The notes below the pieces were generated by a model that was given only the letters and a program-made list of their open reading frames with translations, did no database searches and was not told where the DNA came from. Positions 11,490-22,991 of a stretch of DNA of 64,000 nucleotides are shown one piece after another. Location: NCBI RefSeq assembly GCF_030247195.1, contig NC_080670.1, forward strand, positions 162,884,080 to 162,948,079. Reading direction: 5' to 3'. How positions within the stretch are numbered: position 1 is the first letter of the stretch; each line of letters begins with the position of its first letter. The stretch is from Topomyia yanbarensis. Its lineage: Eukaryota > Arthropoda > Insecta > Diptera > Culicidae. The position numbers were made by a program, and so were the translations under genes.

Positions 11490-12235
11490 TACTAGGCTAG
11501 CTCGTTAGACTGTAAACATTTGACGAGCGCGTGTCATAGAAATCATCGGCGAAAACAATTACATGAAATGCTTATATTGTTTGCTGCTAACGAATGATCG
11601 ACATCTGATAAATCACAAGGAAGCTATGCCGATGTCCAAATCCTTTGCTGTGAACAGAAAATTAAAGTGGGATGCGTTTTCTATGGCACGCAGCCAAATT
11701 CCCGATTTACGCTAGTAATCACATAGATGCACTGATTATCCACTGTGTCTAGTGTAATTACGGGATAATTTACGTCAAGAATCCATCGCACACTGTTTTT
11801 TCTACCGTAAGAGCGCAAATATTGTCAATTAACAACTTTCGAGAAATCCGTTTGTTAATCTCAACGATTTCTCTGACGTCACAGAAAACTGTCAATTCGC
11901 GGAGTAGTAAGCCTCGTTTCTGTGAGCCGTGATTTTTGCTGAAAATTCTGCAATTAAGCTGTCAAATTGACAGCACAATCACCGATTTTTCAGTAACTCA
12001 GCCTAGATAGCTGAAAATTCGGTTACTGTGCTGTAATTTTGACAAATCAATTGGTGAATTTTCAGCAAAAATAATCTGTCAAATGGTTGAAATTTAGTTG
12101 TTGAGCTTTCAGCATTTTGATTTGATGAATTTTCATCCCAAAATTTTGGTGTAATAGAATTGTATTAGCTTCAACATTGCTGAACATTTGTGATATTTAA
12201 CTGGTACGTGCACACTCAATTCAGCTCGGCTCGGC

Positions 12236-13352
12236 TGGATGTTGTTGGCTCGAATCAAAACTTGTCGAAAGTAAACAAAGTTCATTTCATATCGTCAACC
12301 TAGCGCCCATGTAGTGAAATCGTTAGAACTCAACGGGGTGCTGGAGCGTTGCCAGAAAATTTTAATTTCCAGATTAAATTTTACTAAACTTCCTAGTCAA
12401 GCTCAGCCGGAATGCTGGCTGGTTCTAATTCGTATTCCGGCTCCGGTGATACAACGGATTCTAGTTAAAATGTTTAAGGGGTACCATTTCGATGCGGCTT
12501 GGCCGCATAACCGATGCCTAGGAACCGAAGCGGCGCAAAGCCGCTGAGGATCCGTCGGGTGAGGTGGCCACCGACCTGCCATCGGAAGAAAGCGAACCTG
12601 TGATCCACTCGTTTGCCTCGTAGGGGCTATCCCTAGTTTAAGTCCGACTGAGCGGTAGCGAAGTCAGACAGCACACGCAAAAGCGATGTGGCGTAGCCAC
12701 ATTGGGTGGTGGACACAAAATAAAATTGGCAACGCTAGCAAAATGTAAACACAAATGAATATTCCGGATGAACCTACCGTCAATTGACATTTCGACGAGT
12801 TTTGATTCGAGCCAATAATATAGGCCCTGGGTTCATCCGGAGTGTTCATTTGTGTTTACATTTTGCTAGCGTTGCTAATTTTATTTTGTGTCCACCACCC
12901 AATGTGGCTACGCCACATCGCTTTTGCGCGTGATGTCTAGGGATAGCCCCTATGTTTGAGTAAGCCGGGCAAACGAGTGGATCACAGGTTCGCTTGCTTC
13001 TGACGGCGGGTCGATGGCCAACTCCCCCGGCGGAACCTCAGCAGCTTTGGGCCGCTTCGGTTCCTAAGCCTCGGTTATGCGGCTAAGCCGCATCGACATG
13101 GTACCCCTTAAACATTCTAACTAGAATCGGTTGTGTCACCGGAGCCGGACTACGAATTACAACCTGCCAGCATTCCGGCTGAGCTTAATGGGGAAGTTTA
13201 GTAAAATTTAATCTGGAATTAAAAATTTTCTGGCAACGCTCCAGCACCCCGTTGAATTCTTACGATTCCACCACCTGGGCGCCAGGTTAACGATATGAAA
13301 TGAACTTTGTTTACTTTCGACAAGTTTTGATTCGAGCCAACAACATCCAGCC
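12236..13352. mobile_element. Foldback element B, about 1.1 kb palindrome
   Basis: The left arm (12236-12776) is the inverted copy of the right arm (12833-13352). Shared blocks from outside inward are GGATGTTGTTGGCTCGAATC, AAGTAAACAAAGTTCATTTC, GGGGTGCTGGAGCGTTGCCA, the CCGGAATGCTGGC segment, GATGCGGCTTGGCCGCATAA, and AAAATGTAAACACAAATGA next to a loop of about 55 bp. The arms are noncoding and contain smaller palindromes such as GTGGCGTAGCCAC. Confidence 0.8.
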
Positions 13353-13935
13353 ACTAAATGTGGCTACGCCACATCGCTTTTGCGCGTGCTGTGCGTGAAC
13401 TTAAACTAGGGATAGCCCCTATATTTGAGTATGCCGGGCAAACGAGTGGATCACAGGTTCGCTTGCTTCCGACGGCGGGTCGGCGGAAACCTCGCCCGAA
13501 GGATCCTCGGCTTTACGCTGTTTCGGTTCCTAGGTCTCGGTTAAGCGGCTAAATCGCATCGCACTGGTCCACCTTGAACAGAGGTTCCTGAAGGGTATCG
13601 GATAGTCTCCGGAACCCAGTAAAGTTCAACCGGAAATGAGCCGGAATTCCCGCTGGTTCTAACCGGCATTCCGGGTCCAGCGACACAACCGATTCTAACT
13701 AGAATCGGTTGTGTCACTGGAGATGGAATGCGAATTAAAACCATCCAGCATCCCGGCTGAGCTTAACTGGGAAGTTTCCTAAAATTTAATCTGGGAAATA
13801 GAAATTTTCTGGCAACGCTCCAGCACCCCGTTGAACTCTCGATTTCGCCACCTGGGAACCAGTTTGACGCTACGGAATTAACTTTGTTTACTTTCGACAA
13901 GTTTTGATTCGAACCAACAACATCCAACCATGTAG
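13353..13935. repeat. Third, directly repeated arm of foldback B
   Basis: This segment repeats the right arm of foldback B in the same orientation. It starts with AATGTGGCTACGCCACATCG and ends with TTTTGATTCGAACCAACAAC at about 13924. It carries a local inverted repeat around ACAACCGATTCTAACTAGAA (13685-13715). An internal duplication or a second, half-lost palindrome copy would explain it. Confidence 0.75.
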
Positions 13936-13959
13936 AACTGCTGCCAAACCAGCCTCCCG

Positions 13960-15080
13960 ATGGGAAAAAATCTTCGTAGAAAACAACTATGCTTGCTGGA
14001 TACGTTCGGGGAACACTTGGAGAGGAATATCCCTAACAAGCTGATCTCAATTACGGAGAGCGGTTATAGATTGTCTGATTCCGAAATACAAGTCTACAGT
14101 GGACGGTAATTAGCAGGGTGATTGGGAGCCGAGATGACGCTTAGACAGAAAAGAAGAGGATTGCGCTATGATAACGATAGCCGATGCAAATAGATGTAGA
14201 AATCGGTTATAATCACGTCAGGAACTCCACAAGACTATTTTGAGTCCAATGCTCTGCACAATGTACAATGGCCTACTGATGCCAAACCTGCTTAGAGATG
14301 TAGAGTTCGTCACGTTTACGAAAGGAATCGTAATAAAGGTACTAGAAAAAATGCCGAAAGAATTGGAAATGCTGACAATGGAGACGATTGATTGGAATTG
14401 GAAATTGTATGCCCGGACCGAAGATGCAAATATTTCACCACTTAATGCAGATTCCAATAATAACTCCAAAGTGTTGTAACGGGCAGAAGTTACTGCTGCT
14501 TGGTTTGATGATCGATAACCGATTGAACTTCTTCACTTACATTGACTATGTCTGCGAAAAGATGACCAAAGCTATCAACGCTTTAGACAGAATTATACCG
14601 ATCAGCGTGGGGTCAGGTAGTAGCAGGAAGCAAGAACCTTCTAGCTGATTCATTACGCCGGTACTGACTATCTGGACTGCACTGTTGGAGGCATTTGATG
14701 GTTATGTTCATTTTCGTGGCCATGCAAGTCGCGAACGAGTACAGAATCATGTCAACGAAGCGAATCTGCGTTGTAGCGCTAATGATCTCCATCAGCGTCA
14801 TCTTAGTGGATGACAGCGAATGTGGAATACGGGAAGCTCTGAGAGCCGACTTGATGATCAAGAGGTAGCAAGATTGGCATTTATTGAAAAAAAAAAGAAA
14901 GCTGATTCTCTGGATCTGGTTGAACAGGATGTTCGGAGAAGTAATCTTCTTCCTAACGCAGTTCCGGCCAGGTCAAATTGTTTGTTTCAGACAGTACCCA
15001 TATCAGATCTGACATGAAATGGTGTCCTTCTGTGAAGAGTGTAAATATTATGGAAACACCAGCTCACATGATACTTCCTT
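13960..15080 (+). pseudogene. R1-type RT fragment, C-terminal half
   Basis: A heavily decayed RT can be followed through several frames. EHLERNIPNKLI and a GYRLSDSEIQVYS stretch are near 14010-14105. An eroded catalytic region follows (14300-14470). Then come LGLMIDNRLNFFTYIDYVCEK and TKAINALDRIIP (14500-14605). From 14700 there is a clear C-terminal block: VANEYRIMSTKRICVVALMI, LVDDSECGIREALRADLM, a stop, WLNRMFGEVIFFLTQFRPG, and the zinc-binding-like CEECKYYGNTSSHD. This C-terminal arrangement is typical of R1-clade ORF2. Confidence 0.75.
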
Positions 15081-15085
15081 ATAGC

Positions 15086-15180
15086 GTGATGCTACACCGG
15101 TGTAGTCCAAAAAAGAAACAGGTTGATTACACCCAAGTTTGAGTGAGTGTAGCACCGACTGCACCGGTGTAGTGCACAGT
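15086..15180. repeat. Palindromic CTACACCGGTGTAG and its near copy
   Basis: CTACACCGGTGTAG at about 15091-15104 is a perfect 14-bp palindrome. A near copy, CTGCACCGGTGTAGTGCA, follows about 60 bp downstream. Together with flanking GTGTAGCACC words they form overlapping hairpins. No function can be assigned. Confidence 0.5.
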
Positions 15181-15430
15181 CAAAAACATAAACGGCATTA
15201 GATTTACAGTAGCACGAAAGCGGATGCTTTGATGTAGGGTAAAGAATATGGTTGCTGAGGTGTGTCGAGACGATCACTTGGAATGCTGTTAGCAGAGCAC
15301 TGACACTATAACTTCAGTGAAAGAGAGGAAACTAACAACAAGCTGGCGACACCATTCAGGAGAAAAAATATGGAGTAATAGTACCCAGCCGGTGAAAATC
15401 TCTTGTGGTGGTGGCTGCATCGGATGAAAA

Positions 15431-16720
15431 TCAAGTTGGATGGTGTTCGTGGACCGGTTCACGTAGCGAAAGGTTCCAGGTATTAGCAGAAAAACTTGAA
15501 CGGGAACACATGAACGGAGATCTGGCATCGGTGTGGTGAGCCAGCTGCAACTTGACCTCAGCCATCCAAGTTTCCACAAAGCCTCTATCGTTTACATGTC
15601 CACAATCCTCAAGGGTCTCACTGGCTATCTTCAGGACAACTTCATCTGCAAAGCCGACGAACTCAACTCCCATATGGAGCCCTAAGGTGCTCCCACCGTG
15701 ACTCTAATCGACCTCTGTCCCATGATTGTCTTGTGGACCAGTACTCGGTTCTGGAAGTAACTTCTCAGAACCTTGCGCAAATAGTCCTGAAAGAATTCTG
15801 TGCAGCGCCACGGCGATAGCCACTCAACTAGCGCTGTTGAACGCATTCTTCAGCACTTTTCTTTTGCTTCAATGTTTCCTCCGTGCTCGAGATAACTGTG
15901 GCATTCATCGTCGAGATCTCTTTCCGGACTCTGAACTGCCTCTGCTATAGTCTGTTCTCACTTTCAGTGTTGAGTATGACCCTTATCAGAAGATTACCAA
16001 GAATATCCAGCAAGCATATAGGCCGATATGATACTAAATCTCCTGGTGGCTTCTCTGGTTTGTCAGCAACACCAGCTTCTGGTTCTTCCATCTGTTTGTG
16101 AAGTAGCTTTCGTCCAGGCATTGCTGTAGAACTATATTGAACATATCCGGAAACGCCAGGATCGCGGTCTTCAGTGCCACGTTGGGGATTCCATCCGGAC
16201 CGCTTTTTTCGCTTTCAGCTCTTTCGCTGCTATAGGGAGCTTGTCGTTGGAGACTCGATTGTCACTATCATTTCTCCTGTCTGCATCAACGTACGGTGTT
16301 GGCGGCCATGCGGATGGGTCGTGCTTAGAGAAAAGACCCTCCACGATAATCTTCAATTTGTCAGCGCACATTTCAGCTGGTGTCGTTGAACCCATGATCT
16401 TAACCATCAAGACACGGTAAGCGTTGCCCCAGGGGTTAGCGTCTGCTTCTCTGCACAGCTGTTTCTAGCAAATGGACTTACTAAGCACTATATCGCGTTT
16501 TGAAGCGACCCTAGCGGCCCGGAATGTCACCTTACACTCTTCGCTGACTGCCTCAGACCTTGCTCTCTGAACTCGTCTTCCGGTTTTCAGGCAGGTAGCA
16601 CGGAGGGTGCTGAGCCTTTTATTCCACCAATACGCCGGACGTCAGCAGTTCCTCGGCTCCATTTCCCTCGGCTCCGTTTTCTTCGGCATTGATAAGTCGC
16701 ACACTCGCTGATTATTCCAA
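15431..16720 (-). pseudogene. R1-type RT domain (minus copy)
   Basis: Read 5' to 3' on minus. IMGSTTPAEMCADKLKIIVE with GLF and WPPTPY (about 16400-16300) is the region before the fingers. SNDKLPIAAKELKAKKAV is the finger region. Later come KNAFNS-like, LRSYFQNRVLVHKTIMGQRS and VTVGAP (about 15770-15690). GVEFVGFADEVVLKIASETL lies at about 15670-15610, with the second catalytic Asp of FADD changed to Glu, and WMAEVKLQLAHHT follows. The PQGS region joins almost directly to GVEFVGFADE, so about 20 residues are deleted. It is the RT part of the R1 element whose endonuclease and ORF1 lie upstream (16920-18440). Confidence 0.8.
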
Positions 16721-16919
16721 TAGCTCACTGGTTTTCGAAAGTTGCGCAAGGTTGTCAGCACGAAGTGCTCCCACAAAAAGGTCCTTGTCGAAGTCCTTTA
16801 TTTTCCATTTCCGCCCGCTAGTTCTGTCTCTCCGCATTATAATGCAATTCCGCTGACCAATGGTGTAGCGCAGAATGTTATATCGATGATGGATTCCCGA
16901 CCGTCTTAACGGAATCTGC

Positions 16920-17430
16920 TAGTCTTACATTCAGCTTCGCCAGTGCTTCAAACAAGATGTAACCTCTTGCGTTGCGTTGGACAGCCTTCTACCAAATACA
17001 AATACAAATATAAATTTGTATTTGCTTCTACCCCCCTCCAACGCCCAAGCGTTAAAATCTCCTCCTATAACGACGGGCTTTCGCCCGACTAACGAGCCGG
17101 TTAATGGGTCGAGCATCCGGTTGTACTGCTCTGGTGTCCATCGTGGGGAGCATAACAGATACAAATGAATACGCCATTGATCTTGGTGATCACTAAGCCT
17201 TTGTGTGTGATATCCACCATCCCTTGAACAGGGAAACCGCCCATCACTTGGTTTGCCGCTATCTCTGCAGTATCCACCATCCAGTTACCGTTATCGGGAG
17301 CAACGCGATACGGCTCTGCAATAATTGTAACATCGTACTTTGTTGTTGACTGCCGCTACAGTTGCTGTGCAAGGTCACAATGATTGAGATTAAGCTGGGT
17401 TAGTCTGCTTTCGCCTTTTTGTACTCCGGG
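16920..17430 (-). pseudogene. R1-type apurinic-like endonuclease fragment
   Basis: The frame reads RWTPEQYNRMLDPLTGSLVG and then KPVVIGGDFNAWALEGG, where GGDFNA is the conserved metal-binding and active-site block of the APE-type endonuclease domain. This enzyme nicks the target for target-primed reverse transcription. A short AAATACAAATAC-derived insertion (KYKFIFVFVFG) interrupts it right after GDFNAWALEGG, at about 16990-17030. Further N-terminal sequence is present to about 17430 but frameshifted. Upstream on minus is ORF1, downstream is RT. Confidence 0.8.
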
Positions 17431-17479
17431 CATAAGAAGCCTCCCGTCATGTGGTCTTTTTCGCCCTCATTTGTACAGA

Positions 17480-18440
17480 GCAATCACTTCGGTTGCTTTG
17501 TGCAGTTTCTAGCCAATGTGTCCCCTCTCCCTACATTTTCCGCACAGATCAGATCTGTCCAGGCCTCTACAGTTTCTTACCTGATGGCCGGAACCCAGGC
17601 ACCTGAAACACCTCTTCATTTGTTTAGTGGCTCTAGGGATCAATCGCAACGAGCACACCGGCCATCCGATTTTGATCTTACCGGTCGACATAAGCTTGTT
17701 GGCTGCGTTTGGCGAAAAGCGTATCACTGCTGTCTGTGTGCCACTGTATTCCTTTCTTAACCTGATTGATATCTACTCTTTCTCCGGGTTACATTAATCT
17801 ATTGGTGCGCTCCTTACTTCATCTTTCGTTGTGATTTCAGATTCACTCACGTGCACTCGATCACCACTTCATGAACTAGAGCTCTCACGTTCGCTTCTCT
17901 TCCTACCGCTTCTGTTACGAGTTCCCGATACGTCCAGCTCTTCAGCTCCTTCTGCTTGGAATTCTCTCTCAGGATCGTAGTGTACGTCACGCCGTCGTTT
18001 GCTTTGTCGACTGAAGTGTCTCCGCTATACCTCTCCTGGCGCGACCAAAGATCTTCTTTGACTTCTTTGCTCTTCTCTTCTATGGTTTCCACGGTTCGCC
18101 TTTCCTTTTCTATTTGTCGACTGTTTCGCTGTCTTTCACGGACCTTCTTGGGCTTCTTCGGTTCCTTCTTCCTCTCCTGGTGTTTCCCTTACTATTTTCA
18201 CAGAACGGGAATACCGGTTACCCATCGGTGTCTCATAAGCTTCTGCTTTCGTAATCTCCGTGGTCTTCGGTGCCTTTTCGTTTCAGCTCCCTCCAGTAAC
18301 GCCATCTGTTCGTATTCGGCGACTGCTACGGCGGATTTTATGCTAATCACTAGATCCCTGATCTGTCCGTGCACGTTGTCCTTGCTTTTCACTAATTCGT
18401 AGAGCTCTTCTTTTTTGCCTCAGCTTCGTCACTTTAGGCA
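17480..18440 (-). pseudogene. R1-type ORF1 (gag-like) with CCHC zinc knuckles
   Basis: The N-terminal region (about 18400-17850) is charged and probably coiled-coil: VHGQIRDLVISIKSAVAVAE, then QKLMRHRW, then SKEVKEDLWSRQERYSG. Near the C-terminus, 17727-17509 reads IKIGWPVCSLRLIPRA, then CFRCLGSGHQVRNC, a CX2CX4HX4C knuckle, then CGKCRERGHIG, the start of a second knuckle. This is the RNA-binding ORF1 protein of an R1-type element. Several frameshifts and stops are present. The same GNVHGQIRDLAISI block recurs on plus at 24530. Confidence 0.75.
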
Positions 18441-18805
18441 ACCCAGACTGTGGGTCTTCTTGGGTAATGCTTGATTTCGGCGTGAGCATCTGAAACCCTT
18501 GAATACATGTATGTGTGCGTATCTGTTTGTGTCATTTAAACTCGCACTAGTTTCTCAGATATGGTTGAGCCGCTCTGCACAAACTTTGTTTCGAATGAAC
18601 GGTATAACGTCCTGTTCTGTAGTTACGTATTGAAGAGTGCGGCCACACAGGATTTCCACTAAAACTGGTAACACTGTGATGTCCGAATGACGTAGTATGT
18701 ATGAAAATATGCGCAACATTACTTGGATTTGCGGGTCTAGATCACTAATGACTATGATGGTTCTTGGTGCACCCGGGGAACTCGCCAAGCTCCTATGCTA
18801 ATGTC
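18441..18805. other. No gene recognised
   Basis: This lies between the R1 ORF1 start and the jockey RT. A 77-codon open frame on minus (18555-18788) matches no family I recognise and I do not support it as a gene. Confidence 0.4.
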
Positions 18806-18816
18806 TAACCTCTTTT

Positions 18817-19956
18817 GTGTCCGAAGGGTTCGATGCGAATCAAGAAACTGATGTTATATATACTGACTTATCTGCAGCTTTCGACAAAATCAATCACGAT
18901 ATCGCAATCGCTAAATTGGAAAAACTTGGCTTCAGTGGATCACTCCTGCGATGGTCCCAATCCTATCTCGCTGGCCGTCAACTCAGTGTGAACATAGGTG
19001 ATGCATACTCCAAACTGTTCTCCGCAACGTCTGGAATTCCGCAAGGAAGTCATCTCGGACCATTGATATTCACTCTCTATTTCAACGATGTAAACTATCA
19101 GCTGAAAGGGCCACGGTTGTCGTATGCAGATGACCTAAAAATTTTCAGCAGAATTAAGAGCCGAACGGACGCACTTTATTTGCAGCAGCAATTTGACACT
19201 TTCAGTAGATGGTGTGAAAACAACCGAATGATTCTGAATCCAGCGAAATGTTCTGTGATATCGTTCTCCAGAAAAAAAGATCCCATTGAGTTTGAATATG
19301 ACTTGTCTGGAGCCCTTGTTTCCCGGGTGAGCTGCGTTAAGGATCTTGGAGTGATGTTAGATTCGAAACTTACATTTAAGAATCACATTTCGTATGTTGT
19401 TGGTAAAGCATCGCGAAGCCTGGGCTTCATTTTCCGTACGGCTAAATCCTTCACAGACATTTATTGTCTCAAAAGCATCTACTGCTCTTTAGTGCGCTCC
19501 ACGCTGGAGTATTGTTCGGCAGTCTGGAACCCGAATTACATGAACAGCAGCGATCGAATTGAAGGCGTTCAACGAAAATTTATATAGTATGCTCTTCGAC
19601 GCCTGCCTTGGCGCGATCCTGTTTGTCTACCAAGCTACGAGAGTCGGTGTCAACTCATCCAGCTCGATACCCTTCAGCGTCGTAGAGAAACTACAAGAGC
19701 CTTATTCATCTCTGACCTTCTGTCAGGACGCATCGATTCCCCAGATTTACTAAAGCGAGTCAACATCCAAGCAAGGTCCAGAACGATACGCGGAAACGTT
19801 CTTCTGAGAGTGCCGTTTCGACGAACTATTCAAACAGCTAATGCCGCTATCACGGGACTACAACGCCTCTTCAATCGTGTGTCGCACTTGTTCGACTTTC
19901 ATTTGTCTCGGATATCTTTAAGAAAGCGATTCCTGCAGTTTTTTAGATGTAATTAG
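18817..19956 (+). pseudogene. Jockey-type RT, 5' truncated, one in-frame stop
   Basis: This is the best preserved coding sequence in the window: 380 codons in one frame with a single TAG at 19585-19587. There is no Met start; the sequence begins within RT, so the copy is 5' truncated, as is usual after incomplete target-primed insertion. Blocks are VIYTDLSAAFDKINHD (first catalytic Asp), LLRWSQSYLAGR, SGIPQGSHLGPLIF, SYADDLKIF with an intact YADD at residues 103-106, NPAKCSVISFSRK, and VKDLGVMLDSKLTF. The thumb and C-terminal part after the TAG (YALRRLPWRDP, LPSYESRCQLI) end at a natural TAG (19954-19956). It fits jockey-clade LINEs. Confidence 0.85.
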
Positions 19957-20020
19957 TTTAAGTTTCTATCGTTGAGGCCGAGTGCGGCCTGTTGATGTAT
20001 GCGATAAATAAATAAATGTC
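19957..20020 (+). mobile_element. 3' UTR and ATAA tail of the jockey-type element
   Basis: A short GC-containing UTR (GAGGCCGAGTGCGGCC is hairpin-forming) ends in GATAAATAAATAAATG, a simple-repeat tail typical of LINE 3' ends. Confidence 0.65.
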
Positions 20021-20407
20021 ACACCTCCAGCGAACTCTTAACCAATTTTTACAAACTTGTTTTCAAATGAAAGACATAGTACTTCCATTGACTGCTATTG
20101 AATTTTATTCAGTTCTGACTTTTGGTTCCGGGGATACAGGTTGATAGCTGCGATCGCATAGGAATTTCTCATGTAAACCGTTCCGATCTCATACCTGATT
20201 GGATGAAAATCTATTGAAACGAACATCAAATATCTTAGATTCGCTAATAGCGAATCAAAGATTTTTGGAATCTATTTTCCACCATCTATAATTCCATTAG
20301 TTCGAGTTCCGGACATATTCCAGCACTAAAGCCACTTCGGTGATGACAACCAGTTTTTATTAACCTATTCTCAAATGGTTGGTATAATATGCAGTTGGAT
20401 ATTGCAC
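20021..20407. other. No gene recognised
   Basis: AT-rich noncoding DNA. A small palindrome, GATTCGCTAATAGCGAATC, sits near 20240. Nothing else is recognised. Confidence 0.4.
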
Positions 20408-20490
20408 TCCCCCCGTATCATGTATAGCAAACAGGTACAGTCATGAATGGTGGTCGCAGTGACAAAGTTTCCCCTAAGAGGATGTAAAAA
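20408..20490 (+). mobile_element. Orphan LOA 3' UTR fragment
   Basis: CATGTATAGCAAACAGGTAC followed by GGTCGCAGTGACAAAG and TTTCCCCTAA matches the UTR of the LOA-type element at 3160-3225. No RT or RNase H lies upstream, so this is a very short 5'-truncated copy or a UTR-derived remnant. Confidence 0.5.
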
Positions 20491-21540
20491 AACTGTTTTT
20501 GTACAATCTGGCCACTCTTGTTGTTCTTGCTTTAGGTATGAAATAAAATACATCTAGAAATTACCCCTCAACGGAACACATGGAATCATCTCTGGACCCT
20601 GATACCTATTTAATAAATAACACAGCACTCATAATTGTATTTTCATGGGACAGTTTCAAGCTACAATCTCAAACAGTCAACGTTTCGAGTGATGGTTCTT
20701 CGGAAGTCATCTATTTACGACCAATCAAACAATTACTACGATACTTTCGATACCTCTCCCCGGAGCCCCTGTTTCGACTTTGTATCCAGATGTCAATATT
20801 CATTAGGTTCTCTGGAAGGGAGTAACGAAGCGAATCTTATCTTTTGCTCTTGGATTTCCGATGAGTACCCGACCAAAAGAAAATAACAAAATTATATCCA
20901 ATGTAATTTTCGTTGTACTGTAAGACAGGTTTCGGTAGTAGTTAAAATGATAGGACGTTAGAGTACATTCCTAACGACAAATGAAATCAGCTCTTAAACT
21001 ATAGTGTCTTGTTGTCGGGTCTTACTGGGTCGTTTGATTGGAAGATATCATCGGTCATAAAATAATCGTTTGTTGTAGAAGCAGAATGGAAACTGATGAA
21101 AGACAAGGACTTACTGCTCAATTGTAATTTTAGTTCATTTCAGTTCTCTTAAGACAAAGTTTTAAACTGATGGTTTGGAAGGGTTGCTAGTTCTTTCAAT
21201 AAACATAATTAATAATAATTGGGGCATAGAACTATCTATTTATTGTGTAAATCAATTGGAAATATCCTAAAGTATATCGAATATAATGCCTGTAGGAAGT
21301 ACTCCTATGCATATTATGAAAATATTACCAGATCGATCGAAGTGGCATCAATGTGTGAGAACGTCCGAGTCTCCACCATCACGTGCTGGTACTTACCCTT
21401 AAACGTGAAACTATCCCACATGTATCAGCTGCCGTCGTGCAAGTGCAAATAAAAACAGTTTAATTATAATTCAATATTGCACAAGTTATCAGACCGACTC
21501 TCGATGTCATAAAGGAAATGGATAATTTTTCCACCACAGC
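20491..21540. other. No gene recognised
   Basis: Only short open frames (up to 83 codons), in overlapping frames and without recognisable domains. No repeat structure was seen. Confidence 0.4.
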
Positions 21541-21542
21541 CA

Positions 21543-21600
21543 CCATCATCATCATCATCATCATCACCATCATTGTGTTCATAATCATCATCATCATCGC
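21543..21600 (+). repeat. CAT trinucleotide microsatellite
   Basis: Interrupted (CAT)n run: CATCATCATCATCATCATCA, then a CACCATCATTGTG interruption, then a second short run ending near 21598. Confidence 0.9.
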
Positions 21601-22847
21601 TTGATTTTATCATCATAACTTGCGAAATAAATCGTTGTGTACATCGTCCTTGCCACATACGTATCCAATTCCAGGCACCCGCTACGTGAACCGACCGACC
21701 GACCGGCATACATGCTCCGGCAGGAACTATGGAATAGTGAATGGGTAGAAGGAGGAACATTACGAGTATATAATTGCGAATAACGAGTATCTGCGTTGTT
21801 TTAATGGGGGAACTTGCGCCCGTCCTTGAGCACGAATTATGAAAATTTAATTACTGGCTTTGCTTTTCTTTCTCCTCGCAAACAGACGAGGCAGTCGTGG
21901 GTATCTGAAAAATAGAAACAATTCGGGTCGCTATTGGCTGCCGCGGCAGGATGGTAGAAACATTATAGGATGACTAAACTTTTGCAGATCAGAACAAAAA
22001 AATCGCAACCTTTTCCACTTTTGATTTTCGTATAAAAGTAAATGTTTCAATGGAACGAGTTTTGTTACACTCCTAAAAATAACCATTTATATAACTTCAT
22101 TTGCGCTGGAAATAAAAAAGCGCCATTTTATCACACTTTTCCTAACACCATAAAAGAAAACAAACCGAAGCACGGTCGAAGCAAAATGAGGCAGAAGAAC
22201 AACAACAAAAAAGGTTTGCTAATCTGCCCAATAAACACTATACCAACCCGAACGCCGCCGCCATTCTTGGTCCGAAACCCGGGACCGGCAATGGTTTTCC
22301 GGCTGTATTTGAAGACCCAAGCTTCTCGTTCGGTTGACCCAACTCACCCGGTGTTCAATGGAAGGGTGGGGTAGAAAAAAAAACGGTTTGAAGGGTCAAT
22401 AAATGTTACGAGTTTGATGTTTTAATTATAGGACTATTGTTACGACTTTAGCCGGTGCTTGTTTACTCCAACAGTTCACTCCGAGCTAAAGACTTATTTT
22501 ACCCCCGTGCACTCAGATAACAATCAACGCGAAAACCGGACGGATGCATGAACGAAAAGAAAAATACAAGTTTAACGAAGGTTGTCGGGGAAAATTATAG
22601 AAAAATTATTTCAAATCGTAAGAAATTACTTCCCATCCTGGCGCAGCTTTCATTCAACAACGTCTTTTGTTCCGGAGAAAGTTTGATGATCAGTAGTGTG
22701 AGGGAACCGGGATATGTTTTTGGTTTTTTGTTCTTTCAATTTGCCAAGGGAGGACTCGACTCTAATGGAGTGAATCGAAGTGAAAACGGTGGGTTTCGCA
22801 TGACGTAAAATCAGTTAGGTATTTTGGCCGGAGGTATGAATATAGAA
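21601..22847. other. No gene recognised
   Basis: Contains a short (CCGA)n run near 21695 and an open frame of 110 codons at 22042-22374 that is basic and low-complexity and matches nothing I recognise. It may be unique intergenic DNA. Confidence 0.4.
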
Positions 22848-22991
22848 CAGCGGTTCTCAACCTTTTTCGTCCTGCTAATATTATTTTTAGTCTGTTACAA
22901 AAAAACTCCACAAAATTATCTTCTTCACAGACATCTGGTAGCAACTTCGCAGTTCCCTAGGGTTACGCGGACCCCAGACTGAAAGTCGCTG
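22848..22991. mobile_element. Small hAT-type MITE, 144 bp
   Basis: The left end CAGCGGTTCTCAACCT resembles the inverted right end CAGCGACTTTCAGTCT. Imperfect 8-bp flanks are ATATAGAA (22840-22847) and ATGCAGAA (22992-22999). CAGYGGTTCTCAA-type ends are common in hAT elements. It is noncoding. Confidence 0.6.

Larger units (their letters stand above)
10174..12149. mobile_element. Outer terminal-inverted-repeat element of a three-level nest
   Basis: The left end CCAAAATTTTGGGATGAAAA and about 75 bp inward match the inverted right end (12068-12149), including the block AAATAATTTGTCAAACGG. Without the inserted middle element it is about 750 bp. It has no coding capacity. Flanking AT-rich sequence at 9870-10170 and 11930-12060 uses similar GCTGAAAATT words, so the true ends may lie further out. 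No clear target duplication was found. Confidence 0.65.

Noticed and set aside
18555..18788. 77-codon minus frame that looks protein-like
   Set aside because: No recognised domain, no start context and no conservation evidence available.
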